Positions 1 through 8,765 of a DNA stretch of 40,574 nt are shown one piece after another. A model generated the notes under the pieces. It had not been told where the DNA came from. It did no database searches and saw only the letters and a list, made by a program, of their open reading frames with translations. Origin of the DNA: Immundisolibacter sp. (GTDB taxonomy: Bacteria; Pseudomonadota; Gammaproteobacteria; Immundisolibacterales; Immundisolibacteraceae); the NCBI RefSeq assembly GCF_014359565.1, contig NZ_JACIZD010000021.1, forward strand, positions 1-40,574, given 5' to 3'. Made by a program: the position numbers and the translations under genes. The stretch's first letter is position 1. Every line of letters starts with the position of its first letter.

Positions 1-147
1 CTGTCCGAGCTCAGCCAGACCGCGCTCAACGACATCGCCCGGCTTCTGAACGGCCGTCCTCGAAAAACCTTGGACTGGAGAACACCGGACGAAGCCATGG
101 CCGAAGAAATCGCCAATTTCTCAAATCGTGTTGCACTTGATTCTTGA
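1..147 (+). CDS. IS30-family transposase, C-terminal fragment
   Basis: An open frame from the first base to TGA at 145-147 gives the last 48 residues. They contain LNGRPRKTLDWRTPDEA, the conserved C-terminal signature of the IS30 DDE transposase family (family form: LN-RPRKTLGW-TP-EA). The family cuts and joins DNA at the element's terminal inverted repeats. The N-terminal helix-turn-helix and most of the DDE core are beyond the window edge. The fragment is complete at its C-terminus and shows no frameshift, so it may be the tail of an intact gene. Confidence 0.85.
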   Translation: MSELSQTALNDIARLLNGRPRKTLDWRTPDEAMAEEIANFSNRVALDS

Positions 148-154
148 ATCCAAG
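1..154 (+). mobile_element. IS30-family insertion sequence, right end (partial)
   Basis: This is the terminal part of an insertion sequence. It encodes the end of an IS30-type transposase and then a few bases of terminal repeat. Bases 30-154 are the exact reverse complement of 40450-40574, so a second copy lies at the other end of the window in inverted orientation. That match also fixes the inner boundary of the element at about base 154. The rest of the element lies outside the window. Confidence 0.85.
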
Positions 155-341
155 AGGTCCAATTTGCGTTGCCGACGCTAGGGATTTGATTTGCTTCTCC
201 GGGGTGATCACGCTCTCGGCCGAGGGCTGACGCACACACCAAATGAGTTTTTAACAGCGATAGCGTTCAGCAAAACCCGGCCTTGTTCTGCTTTGATGGG
301 CCTGAAAACGACGGCCGACTCCCCGGTGTCCTGTCCCCAAG
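155..341. other. Intergenic flank between IS30 end and recombinase remnant
   Basis: I see no convincing gene here. Short open frames exist on both strands but none resembles a known family. The sequence is the flank into which the left IS30 copy inserted. Confidence 0.4.
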
Positions 342-578
342 CGGCTCGATCAGCTTCGCGATCGTATCCGGCTGAATCACTACAGTGCGTACCGAACGTG
401 CGTACGCTGGGTGGGTAAAAAGATACATTCATTTTCACGGAAAGCGCCACCCGGCGGAGCTGGTCCAGGAGGCGGTCGATGCGTTTCTGAGGTCGCTGGC
501 GGTGGAACGCAACGTGGCGGCTCCAGCCTGACATGGGCGTTAACCGCGTTGTAGTTTTTGTACGCGGCCGCGTCGTGC
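342..578 (+). pseudogene. Decayed tyrosine recombinase (integron-integrase type), N-terminal remnant
   Basis: Three consecutive frames together spell the N-terminal SAM-like domain of an IntI-type or phage-like tyrosine recombinase. The first part reads RLDQLRDRIRLNHYS. After a frame change near 418 comes FHGKRHPAELV, then DAFLRSLAVERNVAA. After another shift and an in-frame TAG come residues matching the ALNALLFLY stretch of the family. The catalytic domain is absent. At least two frameshifts and one stop make it non-functional. It lies just inside the IS30 end and may be what remains of an older mobile element. Assignment to the IntI branch rather than another tyrosine recombinase is an inference from the FHGKRHPAE and LAVERNVA motifs. 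Confidence 0.7.
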
Positions 579-589
579 GAACCGGCCCC

Positions 590-1381
590 TTACCACTTAT
601 TGCGCAGCTCCCGCAGCCGGAGGAATACGTCCTTGGGCGAGGGCTGATCCGGCAGGTCCGGGAAAGCCTCGCGCAGGCGGGCGATGACGGTCGGGTTGTT
701 CAGGCGAAAGAAGGTGTTGACTTCTTTTTCCTCGCCCAGCGTGGTCAAGCGAGCGGCATGCGGGTCCTGTTGTTCCACCTGTGCCAGCAATGCACCGGCG
801 CGTGGGTTGGTCGGTTCGCGGTCCAGGGTGAACTTGAGGTTGTTGGCGATGTAGTCGTGGCCGGGGTAGACCACGGTCGCGTCCGGCAATTTGGCCAGTT
901 GTTCGGCGAAGGTGCGGTACAGGTACTCCGGGTGGCCGCCACCGTGGCAGTTGCCGGCGCCGGCGTTGAACAGCGTGTCGCCGCTGATCAGGCCCGGCCG
1001 GTCGCCGCGACAGAACAGGCACACGTGGCTCATGGTGTGGCCGGGGGTGTCGAGCACTTCCAGTTCGCCGGTCTTGCCGATGACGATGACGTCGCCGGCG
1101 TGCAGACCGCGGTCGATGCCGGGGATGCGATCCTTCGCGCCGGCATGGGCCAGCAGCTTGGCGCCGGTGGCGGCGATGATTTTTTCGTTGCCGCCGATGT
1201 GGTCCGGGTGCTCATGGGTGTTCAGCACCTGCGTGATGCGCCAGCCTTTCTCGGCGGCCCTGGCCAGCACCAGGTCGACTTCCAGGGGGTCCACGGCCAG
1301 CGCCTCGCCGGTGTCGGGGCAGCCGATCAGGTAGTGGAAGTTGCGGTAGCGGTTATCGGAATAGATTTGTTCGATGACCAT
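590..1381 (-). CDS. Hydroxyacylglutathione hydrolase-like metallo-beta-lactamase fold protein
   Basis: A 263-residue protein with the binuclear metal site of glyoxalase II. THEHPDH supplies His56, His58, Asp60 and His61; DTPGHT gives His115, SGDTLF gives Asp135 and YPGHDY gives His175. Glyoxalase II hydrolyses S-lactoylglutathione to lactate and glutathione in the cytoplasm. The segment NAGAGNCHGGGHPEYLY departs from classical GloB, so a related thioester hydrolase is possible. The ATG at 1381 is chosen because the fold starts right there with MVIEQIY and a GCGAG sequence lies upstream; the frame stays open further but that stretch has no domain character. It is transcribed divergently from the antitoxin gene at 1565. 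Confidence 0.8.
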   Translation of the reverse strand: MVIEQIYSDNRYRNFHYLIGCPDTGEALAVDPLEVDLVLARAAEKGWRITQVLNTHEHPDHIGGNEKIIAATGAKLLAHAGAKDRIPGIDRGLHAGDVIVIGKTGELEVLDTPGHTMSHVCLFCRGDRPGLISGDTLFNAGAGNCHGGGHPEYLYRTFAEQLAKLPDATVVYPGHDYIANNLKFTLDREPTNPRAGALLAQVEQQDPHAARLTTLGEEKEVNTFFRLNNPTVIARLREAFPDLPDQPSPKDVFLRLRELRNKW

Positions 1382-1520
1382 GGTGATGTCTCGCGTTGTG
1401 CAGTGTCGGGGTGAGGAACATGGCCCTTGCGTAGGTTCGGCGCCGGGCGGGCGTACAGCCATTTTCGGATCAAGCTTATCGCGGCACGTCGTGGCAGGGG
1501 GTGATGCCGTGGGCATGTTG

Positions 1521-1547
1521 TTGAACTGGACTAACTGAACGTAAATT
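1521..1547 (+). promoter_or_regulatory. Possible promoter of the antitoxin gene
   Basis: TTGAAC (1521-1526) and TAAATT (1542-1547) resemble -35 and -10 boxes, but the 15-base spacer is short. They sit 18 bases before the GTG start at 1565. This is a weak prediction. Phd-type antitoxins usually bind their own promoter, but I see no clear palindromic operator. Confidence 0.25.
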
Positions 1548-1564
1548 CATACTCGAGGTTTGCC

Positions 1565-1810
1565 GTGCGCACAATAAACATTCGCGAAGCCAAGACCCAT
1601 CTGTCGAAACTGATCGACCAGGCGGTGCGTGGGCAAGCGTTTGTCATCGCCAAGGCTGGCAAGCCACTGGTCAAGGTCTGTCGGCTGGACGCTGCGGACG
1701 AAACGCCGCGCCAGCGTCTCGGGTTTCTGGCCGGGCAGATCGAGGTGCCGGACGACTTCGACCGCATGGGCGAAGCGCACATCGCGCAGTTATTTGGCGC
1801 AGACGAATGA
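1565..1810 (+). CDS. Phd/YefM-family antitoxin (paired toxin broken)
   Basis: An 81-residue protein. The N-terminal MRTINIREAKTHLSKLIDQA is typical of Phd/YefM antitoxins, which bind DNA with this end and neutralise a PIN or RelE toxin with the other. AGKPLVKVCRLD completes the N-terminal fold, and DDFDRM is the kind of C-terminal toxin-binding segment seen with PIN-domain partners. The start is GTG with GAGG about 7 bases upstream. It overlaps by four bases (ATGA, 1807-1810) the start of a toxin gene that is frameshifted and truncated. It therefore looks like an orphan antitoxin, possibly kept as a remnant or to neutralise a related toxin elsewhere. Confidence 0.8.
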   Translation: MRTINIREAKTHLSKLIDQAVRGQAFVIAKAGKPLVKVCRLDAADETPRQRLGFLAGQIEVPDDFDRMGEAHIAQLFGADE

Positions 1811-1910
1811 AGCTGCTGCTCGTACCCACCTGCTGCTGTGGGCCGCGGGAACGCCCCAGCGCCTGTCGGGGCAAACGATCGCCCGGGCCAGGTTTCAAGG
1901 TCCGGCTTAG
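1807..1910 (+). pseudogene. PIN-domain (VapC-like) toxin remnant, frameshifted and truncated
   Basis: The frame opens with ATG overlapping the antitoxin stop and reads MKLLL. The expected continuation, THLLLWAAGTPQRLS, appears only in another frame from about 1823. PIN toxins of this kind start MKLLLDTHLLLWA, with the Asp as a catalytic metal ligand. Here the Asp codon region is damaged (GTACCCAC where GACACCCAC is expected), so the first catalytic residue is lost. The second frame ends at TAG 1908-1910 after about 30 residues, far short of the roughly 125 expected. It cannot encode an active toxin. Confidence 0.75.
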
Positions 1911-1926
1911 GTCACGGCGGCAGGGC

Positions 1927-2565
1927 TCAAGCCTGCATCAGCGCCCGTTCCTGCGTCAGGCAATCGGCAAAACTCGGCCGCGCCAGCGTGCGCGCCAGAA
2001 ACTGCGTGAGTTTCGGAAAAGCCGCCGCGTCCACCTGTTCGCCGGCGTATTGCAGGTTCACGAACTGTGTCGCGACCGCTATGTCGCCCAGCGTCAGCGT
2101 CTTGCCACCCAGGGCACCGGTGGTGATCTGCTGTTCGAGGTAGCCGCACACCGCCGGCAGTTCGTGCAGGGCGGCGGCGACCTTGGCCTCGTCCACCGGC
2201 AGGCCGCGCAGCTTGCTCTTGACGATGCGCTCGAAGAACACACCCTCGGTGCAGACATGGAACAGCTTGCTGTCGGCGTACTCCTCCAGCCACAGTGCGG
2301 TGGCGTAGGCGGCCGGGTCGGCCGGCAGCAGGGCCGGCGTCGGGTAGCGTTTCTCGATGTAGGCGCAGATCACGCTCGAATCGGCCAGGCCGACGTGCTC
2401 GTCGCGAAAGGCCGGCACCTTGCCGAACGGGCTCAGGGCCCGGAACTCGGGGTCGTCGCTGCCTGGGAACACCGGATTCAGCTCGTACGGGATGTTCTTT
2501 TCCGCCAGCGCGACGCGCACCTTGCGCACGAACGGGGAAATCGGGGCACCGAATACGACGGTCAT
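1927..2565 (-). CDS. Glutathione S-transferase family protein
   Basis: A 212-residue cytosolic GST. The N-terminal thioredoxin-like half includes VFGAPISPFVRKVRVALAEK, the SPF-R-V glutathione-site region, then GKVPAF with the cis-proline and the LADSSVICAYIE segment whose Asp-Ser contacts the gamma-glutamyl group. The C-terminal helical half contains TLTLGDIAVATQ, the conserved N-capping/hydrophobic-staple region. GSTs conjugate or transfer glutathione, and the substrate here is unknown. The ATG at 2565 has GAGGAG about 12 bases upstream. It lies 52 bases downstream of the MFS gene on the same strand and could be cotranscribed with it. Confidence 0.85.
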   Translation of the reverse strand: MTVVFGAPISPFVRKVRVALAEKNIPYELNPVFPGSDDPEFRALSPFGKVPAFRDEHVGLADSSVICAYIEKRYPTPALLPADPAAYATALWLEEYADSKLFHVCTEGVFFERIVKSKLRGLPVDEAKVAAALHELPAVCGYLEQQITTGALGGKTLTLGDIAVATQFVNLQYAGEQVDAAAFPKLTQFLARTLARPSFADCLTQERALMQA

Positions 2566-2617
2566 GACAAGGCTCTCCTCGGGTGGGTGAATGGCGCCGC
2601 CGTGTTGCGTGCGGCGA

Positions 2618-3823
2618 TCAATCGTACGTGAGGCGACTGCGGCGCAGGTAGGCGTAGGTGCCGGCCAGGCCCGCCAGCAGCAGCGCGCCGGTGGCCAGAA
2701 ACGCGCCCTTCAGGCCCAGCCCGTGCACCAGCCCGCCCAGCAGCACCGGCACGGCGAAGTAGCCCAGCCGGTTGAACAGCGTGCGCAGGCCGATTACCAG
2801 CCCGCGCTGGCTGGGGGCGGTCTGACGGCCGATGGCGGCCAGCAGCGTCGGCAGGCTGAGGCCCAGGCCCAGGCCATGCAGGGCGCTCAGCAGCCCGACC
2901 GCGAGCGGGGCGGTTACGAGCGGTACCGCGCTGATGGACAAGGTGGCCAGCACGATGGACCCGAACAGTACCGCGGTCATGGAACTGCGCCGGATGAGCT
3001 GTGCGGCCATGAGCGAACCGACCGAAACCGCCCCATTGATGCAGGCAAACATGAAGCCGATGCGCGCCGCCGAGAAGCCGATCTGGTCCAGGTGCACCGG
3101 GTAGAACGACGCATTGACGGCGGCTGACGACAGCCGCAGCAGGGTGAGCAGCATGACGATCAGCAGCGGCGCCTGCCACAGCAGCGGCAAGGCCTGTCGA
3201 TAGGCGCCGCCGGTCACCTGCCACAGCGTGCCGACGCGCTCGTGTTCGCGGATGTCGGGCAGGGGCAGGGCCACCAGCGTCAGCAGTCCGCCCCACATGG
3301 CCATCAGCAGGAAACCGGCGCCCAAGCCCTGCCAGCTGACCAGCGCGCCGGCCGCCAGCGGCGCCAGCAACATGCCGATGCTGCCGGCAAAGGAAAATCG
3401 GCCCATGAAGCTGTTGCGCTCGCCGGTTGGCGTGGCGCGGATGGCGTAGGACTGCGCCGACAGCCAGCTCATGCTGCGCGCCAGTCCGCCCAGCAACTGC
3501 AGGCCACAGGCGCTCAGGAAGCCGCCGGCCAGCGGATACAGGGCCGCCGTCAGGCCGGCGCCGAGACCCGCCCACAGCATGATTCGCCGGTCGCCGTAGC
3601 GGTCGCACAGCGCGCCCGCCGGCACCGCCAGCAGCAGCGGGCTGAGCGAGGCCAGCGCCACCGCAATGCCCAGTTGTGCCGGTGGCAGGCCGCGGTCGAG
3701 TGCCCACAGCGGCAGCAGCATGCCGATCAGCGACTCGGTGGTGATGCCGAAAAACGCGCTGGCGTAGACCAGGGCGCGTTGCAGCGGGCGCAGTGGGGCG
3801 CCGGCCGGGAGGGTCGGGCTCAC
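2618..3823 (-). CDS. MFS transporter, 12 membrane segments
   Basis: A 401-residue integral membrane protein of the major facilitator superfamily. About twelve hydrophobic segments run from [20 protein letters not shown] to [18 protein letters not shown]. The loop between segments 2 and 3 has the signature [14 protein letters not shown] (family form G-hydrophobic-x-D-R-x-G-x-R). Such proteins often export drugs or metabolites; the substrate cannot be read from the sequence. I chose the GTG at 3823 because its GTGA overlaps the uvrA stop codon by four bases, which implies translational coupling. Longer readings would run back through the uvrA coding region. Confidence 0.8.
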   Translation of the reverse strand: MSPTLPAGAPLRPLQRALVYASAFFGITTESLIGMLLPLWALDRGLPPAQLGIAVALASLSPLLLAVPAGALCDRYGDRRIMLWAGLGAGLTAALYPLAGGFLSACGLQLLGGLARSMSWLSAQSYAIRATPTGERNSFMGRFSFAGSIGMLLAPLAAGALVSWQGLGAGFLLMAMWGGLLTLVALPLPDIREHERVGTLWQVTGGAYRQALPLLWQAPLLIVMLLTLLRLSSAAVNASFYPVHLDQIGFSAARIGFMFACINGAVSVGSLMAAQLIRRSSMTAVLFGSIVLATLSISAVPLVTAPLAVGLLSALHGLGLGLSLPTLLAAIGRQTAPSQRGLVIGLRTLFNRLGYFAVPVLLGGLVHGLGLKGAFLATGALLLAGLAGTYAYLRRSRLTYD

Positions 3824-6699
3824 GCGCTGCGTTTGCCTCGTTGGGATGTTTTGGCCTGCCGCGCCAGCAGCGGCGCCAGAAAGCGCCCGGTGTGCGAGTG
3901 CGGTTCCAGCGCCAGGTCTTCCGGTGTGCCGCAGGCCAGGATCTGGCCGCCGCCGCTGCCGCCCTCGGGGCCAAGATCGATCAGCCAGTCGGCGGTCTTG
4001 ATCACGTCCAGGTTGTGCTCGATCACCACCAGCGTGTTGCCGTCGTCGCGCAGGCGCGTGAGCACGCCCAGCAGCAGCTCGATGTCCTGGAAGTGCAGGC
4101 CGGTGGTCGGTTCGTCCAGGATGTACAGAGTGCGACCGGTGTCGCGCTTGGATAGTTCGCGCGACAGCTTGACGCGCTGCGCCTCGCCGCCGGACAGGGT
4201 GGTGGCGGCCTGACCCAGACGCACGTAACCCAGGCCGACGGCGCTGAGCGTGTCGAGCTTGCGCTTGACGATGGGCACGGCGCTGAAGAACTCGCCCGCC
4301 TGTTCGATGGTCATGTCCAGAATCTGGTGGATGTTCCTGCCCTTGTATTGAATCTCCAGAGTCTCGCGGTTGTAGCGCTGGCCGTGACATATGTCACACG
4401 GCACGTAAATGTCGGCCAGGAAGTGCATCTCGACCTTGAGCATGCCGTCGCCCTGGCAGGCCTCGCAGCGGCCACCGGCCACGTTGAAGCTGAAACGCCC
4501 CGGCCCGTAGGCGCGGGCGCGCGCCTCCGGCGTGCCGGCCATCAGTTCGCGGATCGGCGTGAAAAGTCCGGTGTAAGTGGCCGGATTCGAACGGGGTGTT
4601 CTGCCGATCGGGCTTTGGTCGATGTTGACCACCTTGTCGATCTGTTCCAGGCCGTGGATGGCCTGATACGGGGCCGGCTCGTCGCGCGCCTGGTTCAGCT
4701 TCTGCGCCACCGCCTTGTACAGCGTCTCGTTGATCAGCGTGGACTTGCCGGAGCCGGACACGCCGGTGATGCAGGTCAGCAGGCCGAGCGGGATTTCCAC
4801 CGTCACGTCCCGCAGGTTGTTGCCGCTGGCGCCCTCGATGCGCAGAACCCGCTGCGGGTCGGGCGGCGTGCGCGTGGCCGGCAGGGCAATGGCGCGCTTG
4901 CCGGACAGGTACTGGCCGGTGACCGAATCCGGGTTGGCGATGATCTGGGCCGGCGTGCCCTCGGCAATGATGTAGCCGCCGTGCACGCCGGCGCCGGGGC
5001 CGATGTCGACCAGGTGGTCGGCCAGGCGCATGGCATCCTCGTCATGCTCGATCACGATCACCGTGTTGCCCAGATCGCGAAGGTAGGTGAGCGTGGACAG
5101 CAGGCGCTGGTTGTCGCGCTGGTGCAGGCCGATGGACGGCTCGTCCAGCACGTACAGCACGCCGACCAGGCCGGCGCCGATCTGGCTGGCCAGGCGGATG
5201 CGCTGCGCTTCGCCGCCGGACAGGGTGTCGGCCGAGCGGGCCAGGGTCAGGTAGTCGAGGCCGACGTTGACCAGAAAGCCCAGCCGGGCCTCGATCTCGC
5301 GCAGGATCTTCTGGGCGATGGTGCCGCGTGCGCCGGGCAGTTCCAGCGTGCTGAAAAACGCCCGCGCCTGGCCCACCGGCAGCACCACCAGCTCCGGCAG
5401 CGGCCGGCCGGCGATGTAGACGTGGCGCGCCTCGCGCCGCAGCCGGCTGCCGCCACAGGCGGTGCACAGCCGGTTGCCCAGAAAGCGCGACAGGTGCTCG
5501 CGCACGGCATTCGAGTCGGTCTCGCGGTAGCGACGGGCAAAGTTGTTGACGATGCCTTCGAAGGCGTGCCGCTTGCGCTTGCCGCGCCCGTCCGGGCCGG
5601 CGTAGGTGAAGTTGATTTGCTCCTCGCCGCTGCCGAACAGGATCGCCTGCTGGTGCAGCTGCGCCAGTTCCTCGAACGGCGTTTCGATGTCGAAGCCGTA
5701 GTGCCGGGCCAGGCCCTGCAGGATGTGCATGTAATAGGCATTGCGCCGGTCCCAGCCGGGAATGGCGCCGGCGGCCAGGCTGAGGCTCGGATCGGCGACG
5801 ATGCGCTGCGGGTCGAAGAACTGCGCCACCCCCAGGCCGTCGCACTCCGGACAGGCGCCGGCCGGGTTGTTGAACGAGAACAGGCGCGGTTCGAGCTCCG
5901 CCAGCGAGTAGCCGCAGTGCGGGCAGGCAAAGCGGGCCGAGAACAGCAGCTCGGCCGTGTCCTGGTCCAGAAACGCCACCTTGACGATGCCGTCGCCGAG
6001 CGCCAGCGCCGCTTCCAGCGAATCGGCCAGGCGGCTTTGCGCGTCCGGGCGCAGGCGCAGCCGGTCGACCACCACCTCCACGTTGTGCTTGCGCTTGCCA
6101 TCCAGCGGCGGCGCCTGGTCGAGTTCCACCAGCTCGCCGTCGATGCGCGCCCGCACGTAGCCGCGCCCGCGCAGGCCCTCGATCAACTGCGCGTGCTCGC
6201 CCTTGCGCCCGGCGACCACCGGCGCCAGCAGCATGACGCGCGTTTCCTCGGGCAGCGCCAGCAGCGTGTCGACCATCTGGCTGACCGTCTGCGCGCGCAG
6301 CACCACGCCGTGCTCCGGGCACTGCGGCTCGCCGACGCGGGCGTACAGCAGGCGCAGGTAGTCGTAAATCTCGGTGATGGTGCCGACCGTCGAGCGCGGG
6401 TTGTGGGAGGTCGATTTCTGCTCGATCGAGATGGCCGGCGACAGGCCCTCGATGTGATCGACGTCCGGCTTTTCCATCACCGACAGGAACTGGCGCGCGT
6501 AGGCGGACAACGATTCCACGTAGCGGCGCTGGCCCTCCGCGTACAGCGTGTCGAAGGCCAGCGAGGACTTGCCGGACCCCGACGGGCCGGTGATGACCGT
6601 CAGCTTGTCGCGTGGCAGATCGAGGTCGATGTTCTTCAGGTTGTGGGTGCGCGCGCCGCGGATGCGGATGGCGGGCTGGCCTTCGGGAATGCTGCTCAT
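3820..6699 (-). CDS. uvrA: Excinuclease ABC subunit A
   Basis: A 959-residue UvrA, the damage-recognition ATPase of nucleotide excision repair, which loads UvrB on DNA. It has two ABC ATPase modules: Walker [10 protein letters not shown] near residue 38 and GVSGSGKST in the second half, each with an LSGGEAQR signature ([30 protein letters not shown]). Zinc-finger cysteines are in [15 protein letters not shown] and in [15 protein letters not shown]. Length fits the family. The start at 6699 puts [26 protein letters not shown] at the N-terminus, as in other UvrA proteins; the upstream open stretch lacks any similarity. I see no classical LexA box in the upstream region to 6927. Confidence 0.97.
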   Translation of the reverse strand: MSSIPEGQPAIRIRGARTHNLKNIDLDLPRDKLTVITGPSGSGKSSLAFDTLYAEGQRRYVESLSAYARQFLSVMEKPDVDHIEGLSPAISIEQKSTSHNPRSTVGTITEIYDYLRLLYARVGEPQCPEHGVVLRAQTVSQMVDTLLALPEETRVMLLAPVVAGRKGEHAQLIEGLRGRGYVRARIDGELVELDQAPPLDGKRKHNVEVVVDRLRLRPDAQSRLADSLEAALALGDGIVKVAFLDQDTAELLFSARFACPHCGYSLAELEPRLFSFNNPAGACPECDGLGVAQFFDPQRIVADPSLSLAAGAIPGWDRRNAYYMHILQGLARHYGFDIETPFEELAQLHQQAILFGSGEEQINFTYAGPDGRGKRKRHAFEGIVNNFARRYRETDSNAVREHLSRFLGNRLCTACGGSRLRREARHVYIAGRPLPELVVLPVGQARAFFSTLELPGARGTIAQKILREIEARLGFLVNVGLDYLTLARSADTLSGGEAQRIRLASQIGAGLVGVLYVLDEPSIGLHQRDNQRLLSTLTYLRDLGNTVIVIEHDEDAMRLADHLVDIGPGAGVHGGYIIAEGTPAQIIANPDSVTGQYLSGKRAIALPATRTPPDPQRVLRIEGASGNNLRDVTVEIPLGLLTCITGVSGSGKSTLINETLYKAVAQKLNQARDEPAPYQAIHGLEQIDKVVNIDQSPIGRTPRSNPATYTGLFTPIRELMAGTPEARARAYGPGRFSFNVAGGRCEACQGDGMLKVEMHFLADIYVPCDICHGQRYNRETLEIQYKGRNIHQILDMTIEQAGEFFSAVPIVKRKLDTLSAVGLGYVRLGQAATTLSGGEAQRVKLSRELSKRDTGRTLYILDEPTTGLHFQDIELLLGVLTRLRDDGNTLVVIEHNLDVIKTADWLIDLGPEGGSGGGQILACGTPEDLALEPHSHTGRFLAPLLARQAKTSQRGKRSA

Positions 6700-6775
6700 G
6701 ATGTGGGCTTGCGACGGGCGGCGGCTGCAAACCGGCCATGGTACGGGGCGTGCGAAGCACGGCGCAAAGTACGAA

Positions 6776-6864
6776 GCATCGCGCAGCACAGCTGCGCTCC
6801 TGCACTGCTTTTCACCGCTGCCGGGCGCCGCGAACTCCGGGATGGATTTGTTCCGCGCTTCCCC
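6776..6864 (+). repeat. Dispersed ~88-bp repeat, copy A
   Basis: This stretch between uvrA and the glcF-like gene is similar to the reverse complement of 32427-32512. Shared blocks are CATCGCGCAGC followed by CAGCTGCGCTCCT, then GGGCG, then GATGGATTT with a final CTTCC. The copies are diverged (roughly three quarters identical by eye). The first block can fold because CAGCTG lies inside GCGCAG..CTGCGC. It is a non-coding repeat. Confidence 0.55.
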
Positions 6865-6926
6865 CTAAGGTTCGCGGCTACGCGCCGTCGGGCCTTCTGG
6901 CGGCGCCAGACTCAGCGGGGGATTCC

Positions 6927-8144
6927 ATGCAGACGCAATTTCCGCACCACGTGCGTACCACCGCCGAGGGCGCCGCCGTCGAGCGCATCGTGCGCAAGTG
7001 CGTGCACTGCGGCTTCTGCAACGTCACCTGCCCGACGTTTCAGATTCGCCGCGACGAGCTCGACGGCCCGCGCGGTCGCATCTACCAGATCAAGGACGCC
7101 ATCGAGACCGGCGTGGTCGCGCCCAGCCTGCGCACGCACCTTGATCGCTGCCTGAGCTGCCGCGCCTGCGAGACCACCTGCCCGGCGGGCGTGGAGTACG
7201 GCCGCGTGTTGGACTACGGCCGCGAAGTCGCCGAACAGGCGGCGCCGCGCCGCCCCGGCGAGCGCCTTGTGCGCTGGGGTCTGCGCCTGGTTTTGCCGCA
7301 CGCCGGCCGCTTTGCGGCCGTGCTGGGACTCGGCAGACTGGCGCGCCCGCTGTTGCCGGCCAGCCTGAAAGCCCTTATTCCGCCGGCCCGCGCAGCCGGG
7401 CCACGGCCGACCAGCCGCCACGCGCGGCGCATGCTGCTGCTGGCCGGCTGCGTGCAGGACGCGCTCGACCCGCGCATCAACGCCGCCACCGCGCGCGTGC
7501 TGGATCGGCTCGGCATTCAACTGGATGTCATCGCCAGCAGCGGCTGCTGCGGCGCGCTCAGCCACCACCTGACCGCCACCGACGAGGCGCGGGATTTCAT
7601 GCGCCGCAACATCGACGCCTGGTGGCCGCAGCTGCAAGCCGGCGCGGAAGCCATCGTGGTCACCGCCAGCGGCTGCGCGGTGCAGGTCAAGGACTACGGC
7701 CGCCTGCTGGCCGATGATCCGGCTTACGCCGAGCGTGCGCAGAAAATTGCCGACTGCGCGCGGGACCTGTCGCAAGTGCTCGCCGCCGAAGACCTATCGC
7801 TCCTCACGCCGGCCCCCGGCGCGCCGCGGCGCATCGCCTTCCAGAGCCCCTGCACGCTGCAACACGGCCAGCGCCTGGGCGGCGTGGTGGAGGGCCTGCT
7901 GCGCCGGGCAGGCTTCGAACTGCAGCCGGTGGCAGACGGGCACATCTGCTGCGGGGCGGCCGGCACCTATGCGCTGCTGCAGCCTGAGCTGTCGCACGAA
8001 CTGCGTGGCCGCAAACTGGCCAACCTGGCTGCCGGCGCGCCGCAGCTGATCGTCACCGCCAACATCGGCTGCCTGAGCCATCTGCAGGGCAGGGCGCCGG
8101 TGTCGGTGCGCCACTGGATCGAGCTGTTCGATCCGGCGGACTGA
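6927..8144 (+). CDS. glcF: Glycolate oxidase iron-sulfur subunit (GlcF-like)
   Basis: A 405-residue protein with two N-terminal 4Fe-4S motifs: Cys25, 28, 31, 35 in CVHCGFCNVTCP and Cys75, 78, 81, 85 in CLSCRACETTCP. Two CCG domains follow, seen as SSGCCGALSHH and HICCGAAGTY. GlcF passes electrons from the flavoprotein GlcD/GlcE to the respiratory chain during glycolate oxidation. Related lactate or glycerol-3-phosphate enzymes share this fold, but the spacing and GVEYGRVLDYGRE fit GlcF best. The ATG at 6927 follows GGGGA at the usual spacing. glcD and glcE are not adjacent; uvrA is divergent upstream. Confidence 0.88.
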   Translation: MQTQFPHHVRTTAEGAAVERIVRKCVHCGFCNVTCPTFQIRRDELDGPRGRIYQIKDAIETGVVAPSLRTHLDRCLSCRACETTCPAGVEYGRVLDYGREVAEQAAPRRPGERLVRWGLRLVLPHAGRFAAVLGLGRLARPLLPASLKALIPPARAAGPRPTSRHARRMLLLAGCVQDALDPRINAATARVLDRLGIQLDVIASSGCCGALSHHLTATDEARDFMRRNIDAWWPQLQAGAEAIVVTASGCAVQVKDYGRLLADDPAYAERAQKIADCARDLSQVLAAEDLSLLTPAPGAPRRIAFQSPCTLQHGQRLGGVVEGLLRRAGFELQPVADGHICCGAAGTYALLQPELSHELRGRKLANLAAGAPQLIVTANIGCLSHLQGRAPVSVRHWIELFDPAD

Positions 8145-8241
8145 TCGAACAAATCGCGCGTTGCTGGCTTGATGAACCTTTCCGGAATTGTGGCCGGGAC
8201 ACGGAGGGCGCCGCCCCGAGTGGGCCTGCACGATGGAACGG

Positions 8242-8541
8242 CTAGGCGGTATCTCTCAAAACCCACAGTACAAAAAGAATGCCGCCCGTAGCGACTTGAA
8301 GCCAGAAGGCAAGCTTCGTACTCGTGGCAAGAAAGGCGCCCAGCGAAGATAGCGTGCGAAGGACAAGGCCCACGGCCAAGCCCAGTACAAAGAGCCCGAC
8401 CCATGCCAACCAAGCAACACCAACGCCAGTGCAACCAAACCCCTCGCACCGGAGCTGCCAGATATCAACGGCCCAAGCGATGAGTCCGCCAACGAAGGTA
8501 ATGTACGCAACGGCCAAAACCTTGCTTATAGGGTTCTTCAT
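8242..8541 (-). CDS. Small membrane protein of unknown function
   Basis: A 99-residue protein that I do not recognise. It shows three hydrophobic segments suited to membrane helices: SKVLAVAYITFVGGLIAWAV, GVAWLAWVGLFVLGLAVGLVL and WLQVATGGILFVLWVL. Two cysteines lie in a short loop (RCEGFGC). The ATG at 8541 is preferred over one ten codons upstream because AGGA lies just before it. It is the leftmost gene of the minus-strand accessory block and its start is 34 bases from a 190-bp repeat. That placement suggests it was acquired with the block. Confidence 0.6.
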   Translation of the reverse strand: MKNPISKVLAVAYITFVGGLIAWAVDIWQLRCEGFGCTGVGVAWLAWVGLFVLGLAVGLVLRTLSSLGAFLATSTKLAFWLQVATGGILFVLWVLRDTA

Positions 8542-8575
8542 GATTCCTGACGCCTGACATACGGAGTTCATATAG

Positions 8576-8765
8576 GTTGCGCTGACGCAGGAAGCGCAAC
8601 GGATTCAACCCTAATCCGAAAGACGCGCTTCAGAAGCCTGCGCGTTTTGCATCCCACCCAAGCATCTCGCACAGATAGGGCTCCGTCTGGTAAGTTGCTG
8701 CTGGCAACCCTTGTGCTCCGGTATTCTCGGTGTGAACGATGTTGGGCTTGCTGCGTCAGCCCTCA
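8576..8765 (-). repeat. 190-bp structured repeat, copy 1 (directly behind hicA)
   Basis: This is one of two copies of a 190-bp element, the other being 9509-9698. Its left end is a 25-base hairpin, GTTGCGCT...AGCGCAAC (8576-8600). Its right end is the inverted counterpart GTTGGGCTTGCTGCGTCAGC (8741-8760), whose last three bases are replaced by TCA, the stop codon of the restored hicA frame. Internal short stems (ACGCG/CGCGT and CAGA/TCTG) are shared with the other copy. In copy 1 the left hairpin has G-to-C and C-to-G at paired positions relative to copy 2, so the pair is kept. No protein is encoded. Confidence 0.75.

Noticed and set aside
6700-6926. LexA/SOS box upstream of uvrA
   Set aside because: No CTG-N10-CAG or xanthomonad-type LexA palindrome is convincing in this region.
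4327-7155. Very long open frames on the strand opposite uvrA and similar long antisense frames opposite valS, glnE and pepA
   Set aside because: They mirror real genes in high-GC DNA with strong third-position bias, have Arg/Ala/Gly-rich sequences without motifs, and overlap confirmed families completely.
8150-8241. A further attC behind the small membrane-protein gene
   Set aside because: GGCTAGGC near 8240 recalls an R' box with one change, but no partner box could be found to the left.
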